Assembly: GCF_009208565.1 (NCBI RefSeq)
Contig: NZ_WFLK01000010.1
Span: forward strand, 124,001-188,000
Source: Janthinobacterium aquaticum
GTDB taxonomy: Bacteria > Pseudomonadota > Gammaproteobacteria > Burkholderiales > Burkholderiaceae_D
Reading direction: 5' to 3'
Length of the DNA: 64,000 nucleotides
Every line of letters starts with the position of its first letter. Positions within the stretch are counted from its first letter, which is position 1. A program made the position numbers and the translations under genes. Positions 46,155 to 55,420 of the stretch are shown here, piece by piece. The notes under the pieces are model-generated. The model searched no databases. It was not told the DNA's origin and was given only the letters and a program-made list of their open reading frames with translations.

Positions 46155-47558
46155 ATGGATCGCCCTGAACACGTATTGAAAAAACCTTTGCCGCCTGCCC
46201 TGGCAACTGCCCTGTCGCTGATCTTTGCCGACCGCTACAGCACCAGCGAGGCGATGCGTGCCCACCATGGCCGCGACGAGTCGAGCTACGATCCGATGCT
46301 GCCCGACGCCGTGGTGTTTGCGCACAGTACCGAAGAGGTCGCGGCCATCGTCAAGCTGTGCCATACCCATCGCGTTCCCGTGATCGCCTATGGCAGCGGC
46401 ACTTCGCTCGAAGGCCATGTGCTGGCGCGCCATGGCGGCATTACCATCGACCTGTCGCAGATGCAGCAAATGGTGGCGGTGCATGCCGAAGACCTGACTG
46501 CCACCGTGCAGGCTGGCGTCACGCGCAAGCAGCTCAATGCCGAGCTGCGCGATACCGGCCTGTTCTTCCCCATCGACCCGGGCGCCAATGCGTCGCTGGG
46601 CGGCATGGCCGCCACCCGCGCCTCGGGCACCAATGCCGTGCGCTACGGCACCATGCGTGAAAACGTGCTGGCGCTGACGGTGGTCACCGCCGACGGGCGC
46701 ATTATCAAGACCGGCACGCGCGCCAAAAAATCGTCGGCCGGCTACGACCTCACGCGCCTGTTTGTCGGCAGCGAGGGCACGCTGGGCATTATCACGGAAG
46801 TGACCGTGAAACTGTATCCGCTGCCCGAAGCCATCTCGGCGGCAGTTTGCTCGTTCGGCTCGACCGGTGACGCCGTCAACGCCGTGATCCAGACCATCCA
46901 GATGGGCGTGCCGGTGGCGCGCGTCGAGTTTCTCGATGAGAATGGCGTCAAGGCCATCAACGCCTACGACAAGCTGGCGCTGCCGCAAAAGCCGCTGCTG
47001 CTGTTTGAATTTCACGGCAGTCCCGCCAGCGTGGAAGAGCAGGCGCAACTGGTACAGACCATCGCCGCCGAACATGGCGCCAGCGGTTTCGAGTGGGCCA
47101 GCAAGCCCGAAGAACGCTCACGGCTGTGGGCGGCGCGCCACAATGCCTATTTTGCGCTGTTGCAGTTGCGCCCCGGCTGCCGCGCCATCTCCACCGACTG
47201 CTGCGTGCCGATCTCGCGCCTGGCCGAATGCATGCTGGCCACCCGCGACGATTGCGAACGGCAGGGCCTGGTCTACGCCATGATCGGCCACGTGGGCGAT
47301 GGCAACTTCCATGTGCAGATGCTGGTCGACCCCGACAACCCCGACGATATCGCACGCGCCGAACAGGTCAACCGCGCCATGGTCTCGCGCGCCATCGCCA
47401 TGGACGGCACCTGCACCGGCGAGCACGGCGTGGGCATGCACAAGATGGACTTCCTGGTCGAGGAGCATGGCGAAGACGCCATCACCACCATGCGCACGCT
47501 CAAGCATGCGCTCGATCCGCATAACATCATGAATCCCGGCAAAGTGATCGCCTGGTAA
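46155..47558 (+). CDS. FAD-linked D-lactate/glycolate dehydrogenase (GlcD/DLD type)
   Basis: The 467-residue flavoprotein has a PCMH-type FAD domain (VIAYGSGTSLEGH, GANASLGGMAATRASGTNAVRYG, GSEGTLGIITE) and a C-terminal FAD-linked oxidase domain (HVGDGNFH, CTGEHGVGMHK). It should oxidise D-lactate or another D-2-hydroxy acid and pass electrons to quinone or cytochrome. The start follows GGAGGA. It lies alone; repeat B copy 2 begins seven bases after its stop. Confidence 0.92.
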   Translation: MDRPEHVLKKPLPPALATALSLIFADRYSTSEAMRAHHGRDESSYDPMLPDAVVFAHSTEEVAAIVKLCHTHRVPVIAYGSGTSLEGHVLARHGGITIDLSQMQQMVAVHAEDLTATVQAGVTRKQLNAELRDTGLFFPIDPGANASLGGMAATRASGTNAVRYGTMRENVLALTVVTADGRIIKTGTRAKKSSAGYDLTRLFVGSEGTLGIITEVTVKLYPLPEAISAAVCSFGSTGDAVNAVIQTIQMGVPVARVEFLDENGVKAINAYDKLALPQKPLLLFEFHGSPASVEEQAQLVQTIAAEHGASGFEWASKPEERSRLWAARHNAYFALLQLRPGCRAISTDCCVPISRLAECMLATRDDCERQGLVYAMIGHVGDGNFHVQMLVDPDNPDDIARAEQVNRAMVSRAIAMDGTCTGEHGVGMHKMDFLVEEHGEDAITTMRTLKHALDPHNIMNPGKVIAW

Positions 47559-47565
47559 CAAACGC

Positions 47566-47680
47566 GGGGTCAGTTCCGCCATTTGTACACGAACTCGGCT
47601 GTATAGCCTTGCAAAGGAGCCATCATGCTCCAGCTTTACGATAAAGGATGAGGCCGTGTCCGAATGGCGGAACTGACCCC
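47566..47680. repeat. Family B palindromic repeat, copy 2
   Basis: A 115-base element starts GGGGTCAGTTCCGCCATT and ends with its inverse AATGGCGGAACTGACCCC, with TGTACAC/GTGTCC inner arms and a non-conserved centre. The right third codes for the end of the GNAT gene on the minus strand. Related sequence occurs at 54816 and, partly, around 29571-29770. Confidence 0.85.
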
Positions 47681-48139
47681 GAGTTTATGCATCGGTATAT
47701 ACGCAATCCCGTCGGCCTCGACTTTCGGGCCCGTGGCCACAAAGCCCAGCTGCTCATAAAACGGCAGTGCCCGCAGCGAGGAATTGACGGTAAAGGCGAG
47801 CACTTCGGCGCGCGCCAGCGATGCGCTGCTGGCGGCCTGCCACAACTGGCGCGCAATGCCGCGCCGGTGCAGCGCGCGTGGCACGAACAGGTGAAACAGA
47901 TGGCTGTTGTCGCGCATGGCCACCACGCCAGCCAGTTCGCCGTCGAGGTACGCAATCTGGTAGACAAACTTCGGTTGCGACAGATAGCGCTCGATCGCTG
48001 CCAAGCTGCAGTTTTCAATAAACTTTTCCGCGCCACGGCCATCCGGGTGCAGCGTCAGGAACGGCATCAGGTCGGTGATCAGGGCGGCAATCACGGGCGC
48101 GTCGGAAACGAGCGCAGGGCGCAGGGTCAGTGTGGTCAT
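47636..48139 (-). CDS. GNAT-family N-acetyltransferase
   Basis: The 167-residue protein shows GNAT motif A (LHRRGIARQLWQAA) and the EVLAFTVNSSLRALPFYEQLGF motif B region. Acceptor unknown. The last dozen residues (VSSAIRTRPHPLS) are read from repeat B copy 2 and look unlike the rest. The true C terminus was probably replaced or extended by the repeat. Confidence 0.9.
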   Translation of the reverse strand: MTTLTLRPALVSDAPVIAALITDLMPFLTLHPDGRGAEKFIENCSLAAIERYLSQPKFVYQIAYLDGELAGVVAMRDNSHLFHLFVPRALHRRGIARQLWQAASSASLARAEVLAFTVNSSLRALPFYEQLGFVATGPKVEADGIAYIPMHKLGVSSAIRTRPHPLS

Positions 48140-48190
48140 GGATGCATCATGCCATGCGCCTGGCCGGCCGGCAAACGCCGAAAAAATCAG

Positions 48191-51100
48191 TCAGCAAAAA
48201 TCACGGCTGCTGGTCTGCAATCTGCCCAGCAGATGCGACATATCAAACAACCGCTTGGCCACCAGATTGCGCACGATGCCTTCCTGCTGCCAGATGCCGT
48301 ACACGCCCAAGAGGGGCGCACTCAATACCTCGCGCCGCTGTTCTTCCACCAGCGACGGCCAGACGATCACATTGACGTTGCCGGTCTCGTCTTCCAGCGT
48401 CAGAAACAGCACGCCCTTGGCCGTGCCCGGACGCTGGCGCACGGTGACGATGCCGCAGGCGCGCGCCTGCTGGCCATTGCGGTAGCACGATAATGTCGAG
48501 GCCGGCATAAAGCGCTGCGCCAGCAATTGCTTGCGCAACAGCGCCAGCGGATGGCGTCCCAGCGTCAGTCCCTGCGCGCGGTAGTCGCTGACGATGTCCT
48601 GCCCTTCGGTGGGCGCATCGAGCTGCGGCAGCGCTTCCTGCGGCGTGGTGGCGCGCAGCAAGTCCTTGTCGGGCACGGCACCGGCCGCCTGCCATAGCGC
48701 GTCGTGGCGGTGCCCGGCCAGCGCCAGCAGCGCATTGCCGCCAGCAAGCACCTGCAGGTCGTGACGGTCCAGGCCGGCGCGCCGCGCCAGGTCAGCCACG
48801 CTGGCAAACGGGAGCATTGCGCGTGCGTCCTCGATGCGCTGGGCCGCTTCCAGGCGCATGCCGCGCAGCTGGTTCAGGCCCAGGCGCACCTGCGGCGCGG
48901 CCATTTCGCCTTCCAGCGACGCTTCCCAGCTACTGACGGCAACATCGACCGGCAGCACCCGCACGCCATGGCGGCGCGCATCCTGCACCAGTTGCGAGGG
49001 GCTGTAAAAACCCATCGGCTGGCTGTTGAGCAAGGCGCACAGAAAGGCGGCCGGCTCATGGCATTTGAGCCAGGAACTGGCGTAAGTGAGCAAGGCAAAA
49101 CTGGCCGCATGCGACTCGGGAAAACCGTATTCGCCAAAACCCTGGATCTGGCTGAAAATCGCCTCCGCAAATTCCCGCTTATAGTCATTGGCTACCATTT
49201 TCTCGACAATGCGCTCCTTGTAATCAGTCAGGCCGCCCTTGCGCTTCCAGGCCGCCATGGCGCGCCGCAGTTGATCCGCTTCGCCCGGCGTAAAGTCAGC
49301 GGCAATCATGGCCACCTGCATCACCTGCTCCTGGAAGATCGGCACGCCCAGCGTGCGTCCCAGTGCCTTTTCCAGGCCTTTCGGATAGTCTACCGGTTCG
49401 AGCTTCTGACGCCGCTGCAGGTAAGGATGCACCATGCCGCCCTGGATCGGGCCGGGGCGCACCAGCGCCACCTCGATCACCAGGTCGTAGAACTCGCGCG
49501 GACGCAAACGCGGCAGCATGCTCATCTGCGCGCGCGACTCGATCTGGAACACGCCGATGGTATCGGCCTCGCACATCATGTCGTAGGTGGCGCGGTCTTC
49601 CTGTGGAATATCCTGCATCTCGAACGGCGCGCCGCGGCGCAGGCCGACCAGTTCAAACGCGCGGCGCAAGGCCGACAGCATGCCCAGCGCCAGCACATCG
49701 ACCTTCATCAGGCCCAGCTCTTCCAGGTCGTCCTTGTCCCACTCGATCACGCTGCGTTCGGCCATGGCGGCGTTTTCAATCGGCACCAGGCGCGACAGCT
49801 TGTGCTGCGCAATCACGAAGCCGCCCGGATGCTGCGACAGATGGCGCGGAAAGCCCAGCAGCGATTGCGCCAGCGTGGCCCACTGCTGCGACAGTTCGGC
49901 CTCGGGATCGAGGCCCGATTCGGCCAGCCGGTTCAGGAGGTCATGCTTGCTGTCGAACCAGCGATGCGCTTTCGACACCTTGTCGATCATGTCGAGGTCG
50001 ATACCGAGCGCACGGCCGCTGTCGCGCAGCGCGCTTTTGGGCCGGTAGCAGATCACCACGGCGGCCAGCGCAGCGCGGCGCCGGCCATATTTGCGGTAGA
50101 TATACTGCATCACCTCTTCGCGCCGCTGGTGCTCGAAGTCGACATCGATATCGGGCGGCTCATCGCGCTCGCGCGACATGAAACGCCCGACCAGGCAATT
50201 GCCGCGCGCCGGGTCCACCTCGGTAATGCGCAGGCAGTAGCAGACGGCCGAGTTGGCGGCCGAACCCCGGCCCTGGCACAGGATGCCCTGCGAGCGCGCA
50301 TGGCGCACGATGTCATAAACGGTCAAGAAATAAGGCTCATACTTCAGCTCGGCAATCAGCTCGAGCTCCTGCTCGATCTGCTGCTGCACCTGGGCTGGTA
50401 TGCCCAGCGGAAAACGCCCGCGCGCGCCGATGTAGGTTTCTTCACGCAAATAGCTGGCCGGCGTGTGGCCGGCAGGCACCAGCTCGTCGGGATACGCATA
50501 GCGCAATTCATCGAGATTGAAGCTACACTTGCCGGCGATATGGAGCGTTTCGGCCAGCACCTGCGGCGGGTAGAGATTGGCCAGGCGCAAACGCGCGCGC
50601 AGATGCTGCTCGGCATTTTGCGACAATGCATAGCCGCATTCGGCCAGCGGCTTGCCGATGCGGATCGCACACAGGGTGTCGAGCAGTATCTTGCGCGAGC
50701 GCACATGCATGCAGACATGGCCCACAGCCACCACCGGCAGGCCCAGCGCTTGCCCCGCCTGCAGCACGGCCATGCGGTGGGCGTCGTCCTGCGCCCGCTG
50801 CAGCAGATTCAGGCCAATCCAGCTGCGCTCGCTACCAAAGGTGCTGCGCAACCAAGCGCCCTGCTGCTGCAGGCTCGATGCTTGCGCCGGGTAGCTGGGC
50901 AGCAAGATCATCAAGCAATCGGGCAAGCCTTTCAGGTGCGCAAATTCAGGCGTAGGGTCGGTAAAGTCCTCCGGCGTCAGCAGATAACTACCCTTGGCTG
51001 CGCGCGTGCGCGCCATGGTGATCAGCTCGGACAGATTGCCATAGCCTTCCATGTTTTGCGCCAGCGCCACGAGCGTCCCGGCGGCGCTGCCATCGGCATG

Positions 51101-51328
51101 ACGCAGATGAAAATGCGCGCCGATAATCAAGGGCAGCCCCCCCCTCTTGGCCACCGCATGGGCGCGCACTACGCCGGCCAGCGAACACTCATCGGTAATG
51201 GCCAGCGCCGCATAGCCGAGCTGCATGGCGCGCGCCGCCAGCTCCTCTGCGTGCGAGGCGCCCTGCAGGAAACTGAAATTGGTCAGGCAAAACAACTCCG
51301 CATACTCGGGCAAGACTGCAGCCGACAT
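48191..51328 (-). CDS. dnaE2: Error-prone DNA polymerase DnaE2 (ImuC)
   Basis: The 1045-residue protein is the second C-family polymerase. It has an N-terminal PHP domain (YAELFCLTNFSFLQGASHAEEL), palm motifs (PDIDVDFEHQRREEVMQYIYRKYG, QGRGSAANSAVCY) and a C-terminal OB fold (LFLTLEDETGNVNVIVWPSLV). It does mutagenic translesion synthesis in SOS. The start follows GAGGTG; a LexA box lies 12 bases upstream. imuA and imuB, its usual partners, are not beside it in this window. Confidence 0.96.
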   Translation of the reverse strand: MSAAVLPEYAELFCLTNFSFLQGASHAEELAARAMQLGYAALAITDECSLAGVVRAHAVAKRGGLPLIIGAHFHLRHADGSAAGTLVALAQNMEGYGNLSELITMARTRAAKGSYLLTPEDFTDPTPEFAHLKGLPDCLMILLPSYPAQASSLQQQGAWLRSTFGSERSWIGLNLLQRAQDDAHRMAVLQAGQALGLPVVAVGHVCMHVRSRKILLDTLCAIRIGKPLAECGYALSQNAEQHLRARLRLANLYPPQVLAETLHIAGKCSFNLDELRYAYPDELVPAGHTPASYLREETYIGARGRFPLGIPAQVQQQIEQELELIAELKYEPYFLTVYDIVRHARSQGILCQGRGSAANSAVCYCLRITEVDPARGNCLVGRFMSRERDEPPDIDVDFEHQRREEVMQYIYRKYGRRRAALAAVVICYRPKSALRDSGRALGIDLDMIDKVSKAHRWFDSKHDLLNRLAESGLDPEAELSQQWATLAQSLLGFPRHLSQHPGGFVIAQHKLSRLVPIENAAMAERSVIEWDKDDLEELGLMKVDVLALGMLSALRRAFELVGLRRGAPFEMQDIPQEDRATYDMMCEADTIGVFQIESRAQMSMLPRLRPREFYDLVIEVALVRPGPIQGGMVHPYLQRRQKLEPVDYPKGLEKALGRTLGVPIFQEQVMQVAMIAADFTPGEADQLRRAMAAWKRKGGLTDYKERIVEKMVANDYKREFAEAIFSQIQGFGEYGFPESHAASFALLTYASSWLKCHEPAAFLCALLNSQPMGFYSPSQLVQDARRHGVRVLPVDVAVSSWEASLEGEMAAPQVRLGLNQLRGMRLEAAQRIEDARAMLPFASVADLARRAGLDRHDLQVLAGGNALLALAGHRHDALWQAAGAVPDKDLLRATTPQEALPQLDAPTEGQDIVSDYRAQGLTLGRHPLALLRKQLLAQRFMPASTLSCYRNGQQARACGIVTVRQRPGTAKGVLFLTLEDETGNVNVIVWPSLVEEQRREVLSAPLLGVYGIWQQEGIVRNLVAKRLFDMSHLLGRLQTSSRDFC

Positions 51329-51340
51329 GATGCACCTCAA

Positions 51341-51360
51341 TACTGTATAAAAACACAGTA
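51341..51360 (-). promoter_or_regulatory. LexA (SOS) box of dnaE2
   Basis: TACTGTATAAAAACACAGTA has CTG-N10-CAG, the full consensus spacing for a LexA operator, with both T-A flanks. It sits just upstream of the dnaE2 start and 75 bases before the divergent PhzF-like gene. Confidence 0.9.
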
Positions 51361-51435
51361 ATTATACTCACCTGCAAATTCTTCTCCCGAAAACACGAAG
51401 CACGCTATGCTGGCGTTTTATTTTCCTGTCCTGCC

Positions 51436-52233
51436 ATGACCACTCACCTGCTCACCTGTTTTGGCCTTGCATCGGGTGGCGGCAACCCGGCGCTGGTGAT
51501 CGAACACAACCATGACGATGAAGCGCAGCGCCAGCTGATCGCACAGGCGAGCGGCGTGAGCGCCTGCGTCTTTATCGACCGCCAGGCCGACGGCGCCGTC
51601 GTGCTTGATTATTTTTATCCGCATACGCGCAGTCCGCTATGCCTGCACGCCACGCTGGCGGCCAGTTATGTGCTGATGACCGAAGGCGCACCGGACAGTC
51701 TGCACGTCACCACTGCCATGCATGGCCAGCCTTTGCAGCTGCGCCGCCGCGCGCACGGCTTTCTGGTCGGCGTGGCGCCGCAAACGCCGCCCGCAGTGGC
51801 ATTGGAAAGCTATCTGCCATCGGAACTGCTGGCCGAGCAGCTCACACTGGCCTCGCCACCGGTCATCGCCTCGGTCGGCAGCTCCAAGCTGCTGCTCGAA
51901 GTGGCTGACCGCACTACCCTGCGCGCGCTGCGGCCCAACCTGGAACTGATCGCCGACTGGGGCCGCCTGCACGCAATCAACGGCTGCTATGCCTATTGCC
52001 GGCTGGAAGACGGCCAGTATGAAGGGCGCAACTTCAACCACCTCGATCCGGCGCGCGAAGATTGCGCCACCGGCGTGGCCGCCGGCGCGCTGGCATGGCA
52101 TCTGCAGCAGTCCTTGAGCGTGCAGCAAGGCCATGTCACGCAGCAGCCGTGCCTGATCGAAGTCCAGCTGCAAAACGGCCTGGTGTGGGTGGGCGGAATG
52201 GTGCAAACGAGCACTGCAATAGTGCCTGATTGA
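51436..52233 (+). CDS. PhzF-family isomerase-like protein
   Basis: The 265-residue protein has the diaminopimelate-epimerase-like two-lobe fold of PhzF: GGGNPALVIE at the N terminus, LCLHATLAASYVL and the C-terminal EDCATGVAAGALAWHL. The motif that in PhzF carries the catalytic Glu (S-E-T) reads SAC here (GVSACVFID). It may not be a classical isomerase. The gene shares its upstream region with dnaE2 but points away from it; whether LexA also acts on it is open. Confidence 0.88.
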   Translation: MTTHLLTCFGLASGGGNPALVIEHNHDDEAQRQLIAQASGVSACVFIDRQADGAVVLDYFYPHTRSPLCLHATLAASYVLMTEGAPDSLHVTTAMHGQPLQLRRRAHGFLVGVAPQTPPAVALESYLPSELLAEQLTLASPPVIASVGSSKLLLEVADRTTLRALRPNLELIADWGRLHAINGCYAYCRLEDGQYEGRNFNHLDPAREDCATGVAAGALAWHLQQSLSVQQGHVTQQPCLIEVQLQNGLVWVGGMVQTSTAIVPD

Positions 52234-52394
52234 TATTTGACGCACCATGAAAATGCAGCAAAAAAATAGCACGCTCAAGAAACAACAGTCCGGTGTTTTT
52301 TCCACGAGCAAAGCAAAGTAACGCTGGTGAATGATGAAATGTTGGCACTAGAATCAAGTGACCTTTCAAGCAATCAAACCACCGGAGAACCTGC

Positions 52395-54800
52395 GTGCCG
52401 ACCATTACCCTGTTGCGTAAAGCCGTCCTTATCAGCTTGTATGGCAGCGCCGCGCTGGCCGTTTTCAGCCCGGCCGCCATGGCCCAGAGCAGCGACGCCC
52501 CAACGGCCGACGCCGCCGTGCAGACAGTGAGCGTAGTCGGTTCGCGCCGCGTTACCGCCAGTTCCTCCACCGACACCATGGTACCGGTCGATATCATCCC
52601 GATGACCAAAGTGGCCGAACAGGGCGGCCAGTTCGACCTGGCACAGTCGCTGCAGTATATTTCCCCATCGTTCAACTCGACCCGCCAGACCGGCGCCGAC
52701 GGTGCCGACCTGATCGATTCGGCCGCCCTGCGCGGCCTGGGCTCGGACCAGACGCTGGTGCTGGTCAATGGCAAGCGCCGCCACACGACAGCGCTGGTCA
52801 ACCTGTTTGGCGCGCGCAACCGCGGCAATACCGGCACCGACATGAATGCCATTCCACTGCTGGCCATCAAGAATGTGCAGGTGCTGCGTGACGGCGCCGC
52901 CGCCCAATACGGCTCGGATGCGATTGCCGGCGTGATCGACATCGAATTGAAGAAAAGCCTGGGCTGCGAAGCGGTGGCCGGCTATAGCCAGTATTCGGAA
53001 GGCGACGGCAAGAACTACATGACCTCGGCCTACTGCGGCATTGCGCTGGGCGACAAGGGCACGCTGGCCATTACCGGCGAATACCTGGACCGTGGCCGCT
53101 CCAACCGCGCCGACGCCGACAGCCTGCGCATCATCGGCGACACCAAGTCGGAAAACAAGACGCTGTACCTGAACGGCGACTATGCCACCAGCAGCACCGA
53201 CAAGCTGTATTTCACGGCCGGCGCCCAGACGCGCGACGCCTCGAGCGCGGCGTTTGGCCGCGGCGGCATCGGCAGCGACGATATTCCATCGCGCAATTCG
53301 GCTGCCATGTACCCCAATGGTTTTGTACCCTTTATCAACGGCAAGATCGACGACCGCTATGCCACCCTGGGGCACCGCAGCCAGATCGGTGAATGGAATG
53401 CCGACTTCTCGCAGACCTACGGCTACAACAAGATGCGCTACGACATCAGCAATACGCTGAACGCATCGATTGCCAATCTCGACCTGCTCAACGGCGGCAA
53501 AGGCGTCAGCGCCAGCCGCTTTGACGCCGGCGGCTTCTCGTTCCAGCAACTGACCACCAATGCCGACTTCAGCCGCTACTACGACACCGTCCTGCGCGGC
53601 ATGAACGTGGCTTTTGGCGCCGAATACCGCAGCGAGGAATACAAGATTTTTGCTGGCGAAGCCAATTCCTATATCGACGCCGACGGCGTGGGTTTCGGCG
53701 GCAACGCCGGCAGCCAGGGCTTCCCCGGTTTTCAGCCCAGCGACGCCACCAAGGCCAAGCGTCACAGCATTGCCGCCTATACCGACGTGGAGCTGGAAAT
53801 CACCGAACGCCTGAAAAGCCAGGCCGCCGTGCGCTATGAAAAATTCAGCGACTTCGGCTCAACCGTCACTGGCAAACTGGCCGGCAGCTACAAAGTCAGC
53901 AATGACGTACTGCTGCGCGGCTCGGCCAGCACGGGTTTCCGCGCGCCGTCCTTGCAGCAGGTCTATTTCTCGTCGACCTTTACCGACTTTATCGGCGGCG
54001 TGCCAACCGATGTGGTGCTGGCGCCGAACGGTGGTGCAGTCGCCAACGCGGCCGGCATCCCGAAACTGAAGGAAGAAAAGTCGACCAGCTTTACCCTGGG
54101 CGCCACCTGGACCCCGACCCAGGCCATTTCCGTTACAGCCGACCTGTACAACATCAAGATCAAGGACCGCATCGTGCTGTCGGGCCGCTTCAATGCCGAC
54201 AACTATCCGGACCTGGCCTCGCGCCTGGCCCTTCTCGGCGTAGGTGAAGCGCAGTTCTTCGTCAACTCGATCGACACGCGCACGCGCGGCCTGGACATCA
54301 CCGCCGGCCACAAGGGTGAATTGTTCAGCAACCGCCTCAATACCTTCCTGGCACTGAACCTGAGCAAGACCGAAGTGACGAAAGTAAAGACGCCGGCGTC
54401 GCTGGCCGGCTTTGAAGACGTGCTGCTGTCCGAACGCGAGCGCCTGTTTATCGAACAGGGCGCACCACGCTCGAAAGCCACACTGGGCTTCGACTACCTG
54501 ACCGGCAAGCTCGAATCGAACCTGCGCGTGATCTACTTCGGCCCGCAAACGCTGGGCACCTTCAGCGGCACCGCCGAAGGCGTCCCCAACGCGCGCTACG
54601 CCGCCAAGACCTCGGCCGACCTGAGCTTTACCTACAGCATCAACAAAAACACCAAGCTGACCTTTGGCGGCAACAACATCTTCAACGTCAAGCCCACCAC
54701 GCAAAACGCCGATGAAACCGACAACGGCTTCAAATACGAGAGCGTGCAGTTCGGCCTGAATGGCGCCTCATACTTTGGACGTTTGTGGGTGAAGTTCTAA
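52395..54800 (+). CDS. TonB-dependent receptor
   Basis: The 801-residue protein starts with GTG after CGGAG, has a signal peptide (ALAVFSPAAMA-QSS), a TonB-box-like segment (QTVSVVGSRRV), a plug domain (TLVLVNGKRRHTTALVNL, IKNVQVLRDGAAAQYGSDAIAGVIDIELKK) and a 22-strand barrel ending in the outer-membrane signature YFGRLWVKF. Full length for the family. Substrate unknown; no uptake genes are beside it. Confidence 0.93.
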   Translation: MPTITLLRKAVLISLYGSAALAVFSPAAMAQSSDAPTADAAVQTVSVVGSRRVTASSSTDTMVPVDIIPMTKVAEQGGQFDLAQSLQYISPSFNSTRQTGADGADLIDSAALRGLGSDQTLVLVNGKRRHTTALVNLFGARNRGNTGTDMNAIPLLAIKNVQVLRDGAAAQYGSDAIAGVIDIELKKSLGCEAVAGYSQYSEGDGKNYMTSAYCGIALGDKGTLAITGEYLDRGRSNRADADSLRIIGDTKSENKTLYLNGDYATSSTDKLYFTAGAQTRDASSAAFGRGGIGSDDIPSRNSAAMYPNGFVPFINGKIDDRYATLGHRSQIGEWNADFSQTYGYNKMRYDISNTLNASIANLDLLNGGKGVSASRFDAGGFSFQQLTTNADFSRYYDTVLRGMNVAFGAEYRSEEYKIFAGEANSYIDADGVGFGGNAGSQGFPGFQPSDATKAKRHSIAAYTDVELEITERLKSQAAVRYEKFSDFGSTVTGKLAGSYKVSNDVLLRGSASTGFRAPSLQQVYFSSTFTDFIGGVPTDVVLAPNGGAVANAAGIPKLKEEKSTSFTLGATWTPTQAISVTADLYNIKIKDRIVLSGRFNADNYPDLASRLALLGVGEAQFFVNSIDTRTRGLDITAGHKGELFSNRLNTFLALNLSKTEVTKVKTPASLAGFEDVLLSERERLFIEQGAPRSKATLGFDYLTGKLESNLRVIYFGPQTLGTFSGTAEGVPNARYAAKTSADLSFTYSINKNTKLTFGGNNIFNVKPTTQNADETDNGFKYESVQFGLNGASYFGRLWVKF

Positions 54801-54815
54801 AAAAACCGGCAACCC

Positions 54816-54958
54816 GGGGTCAGTTCCGCCAATCCGACACAGCCTGATCTGTATGATGATAAATACACGCCGCGATGATAAAGCTACGGTTGCTACAGCT
54901 CAGTGCGTGTCCAAATGGCGGAACTGACCCTAATGCCCCCAAATGGCGGAACTGACCC
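54816..54958. repeat. Family B palindromic repeat, copy 3 with extra half
   Basis: GGGGTCAGTTCCGCCA at the left is matched by TGGCGGAACTGACCC at about 54930, and a second right half (AAATGGCGGAACTGACCCTAATGCC) follows in tandem at 54941. It starts 16 bases after the receptor stop. Confidence 0.85.
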
Positions 54959-54991
54959 TAATGCCCCCTAATGCCCCTGGCATGACAAACA

Positions 54992-55024
54992 GCAGCGGCT
55001 GTCCCAGGCAAGGACAGCCGCTGC
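54992..55024. terminator. Strong stem-loop, probable terminator after the receptor gene
   Basis: GCAGCGGCTGTCC pairs perfectly with GGACAGCCGCTGC over 13 bases with a 7-base loop. The T tract behind it is weak (CTTTGCG). Confidence 0.6.
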
Positions 55025-55420
55025 GCTTTGCGCTGGCTGGCTGGTAATTGAACTAGCTGAACAAGCAAATAATAAACATTACAAATATGTAATATAGTTG
55101 CACCTCCACAACAAATCCATCGTTAAATTGCCTTTTAGAATTTTCCGTGGGAAACTTCAATTCATCAATACCGAAATAGGCAGTTCGTTTATTTCTTCAT
55201 CGCAGCACCCAGCCCCGTGCGCATGAACGAGCAGTATTGCGCTGCAGCCTGATTTGACGCCTGGCGCCACCCCAGCACGGCTATACCTGCTGTTTTCAAC
55301 ATTGCATTACCCTGGCCTGATCGATAGTCCACGATGCCCATCGACTTTCCTGTTCCGCATCCATGACGTCACTCTTGCGACGCCTGAAGATCATATCAAT
55401 ACATATTGCAAGGAACTGTC
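55025..55420. other. Intergenic region before the chemoreceptor
   Basis: About 395 bases, AT-rich between 55070 and 55200. I see no open frame with a ribosome site and no clear sigma-28 promoter (TAAA-N15-GCCGATAA) for the chemoreceptor. It probably holds promoter and 5' leader DNA. Confidence 0.5.

Noticed and set aside
48704-51361. An 885-codon plus-strand frame opposite dnaE2
   Set aside because: It is an antisense shadow of a clear, full-length DnaE2 and has no recognisable domain.
52247-52321. A 24-codon frame between the PhzF-like and TonB receptor genes
   Set aside because: No ribosome site and a lysine/glutamine-rich low-complexity product; probably chance.
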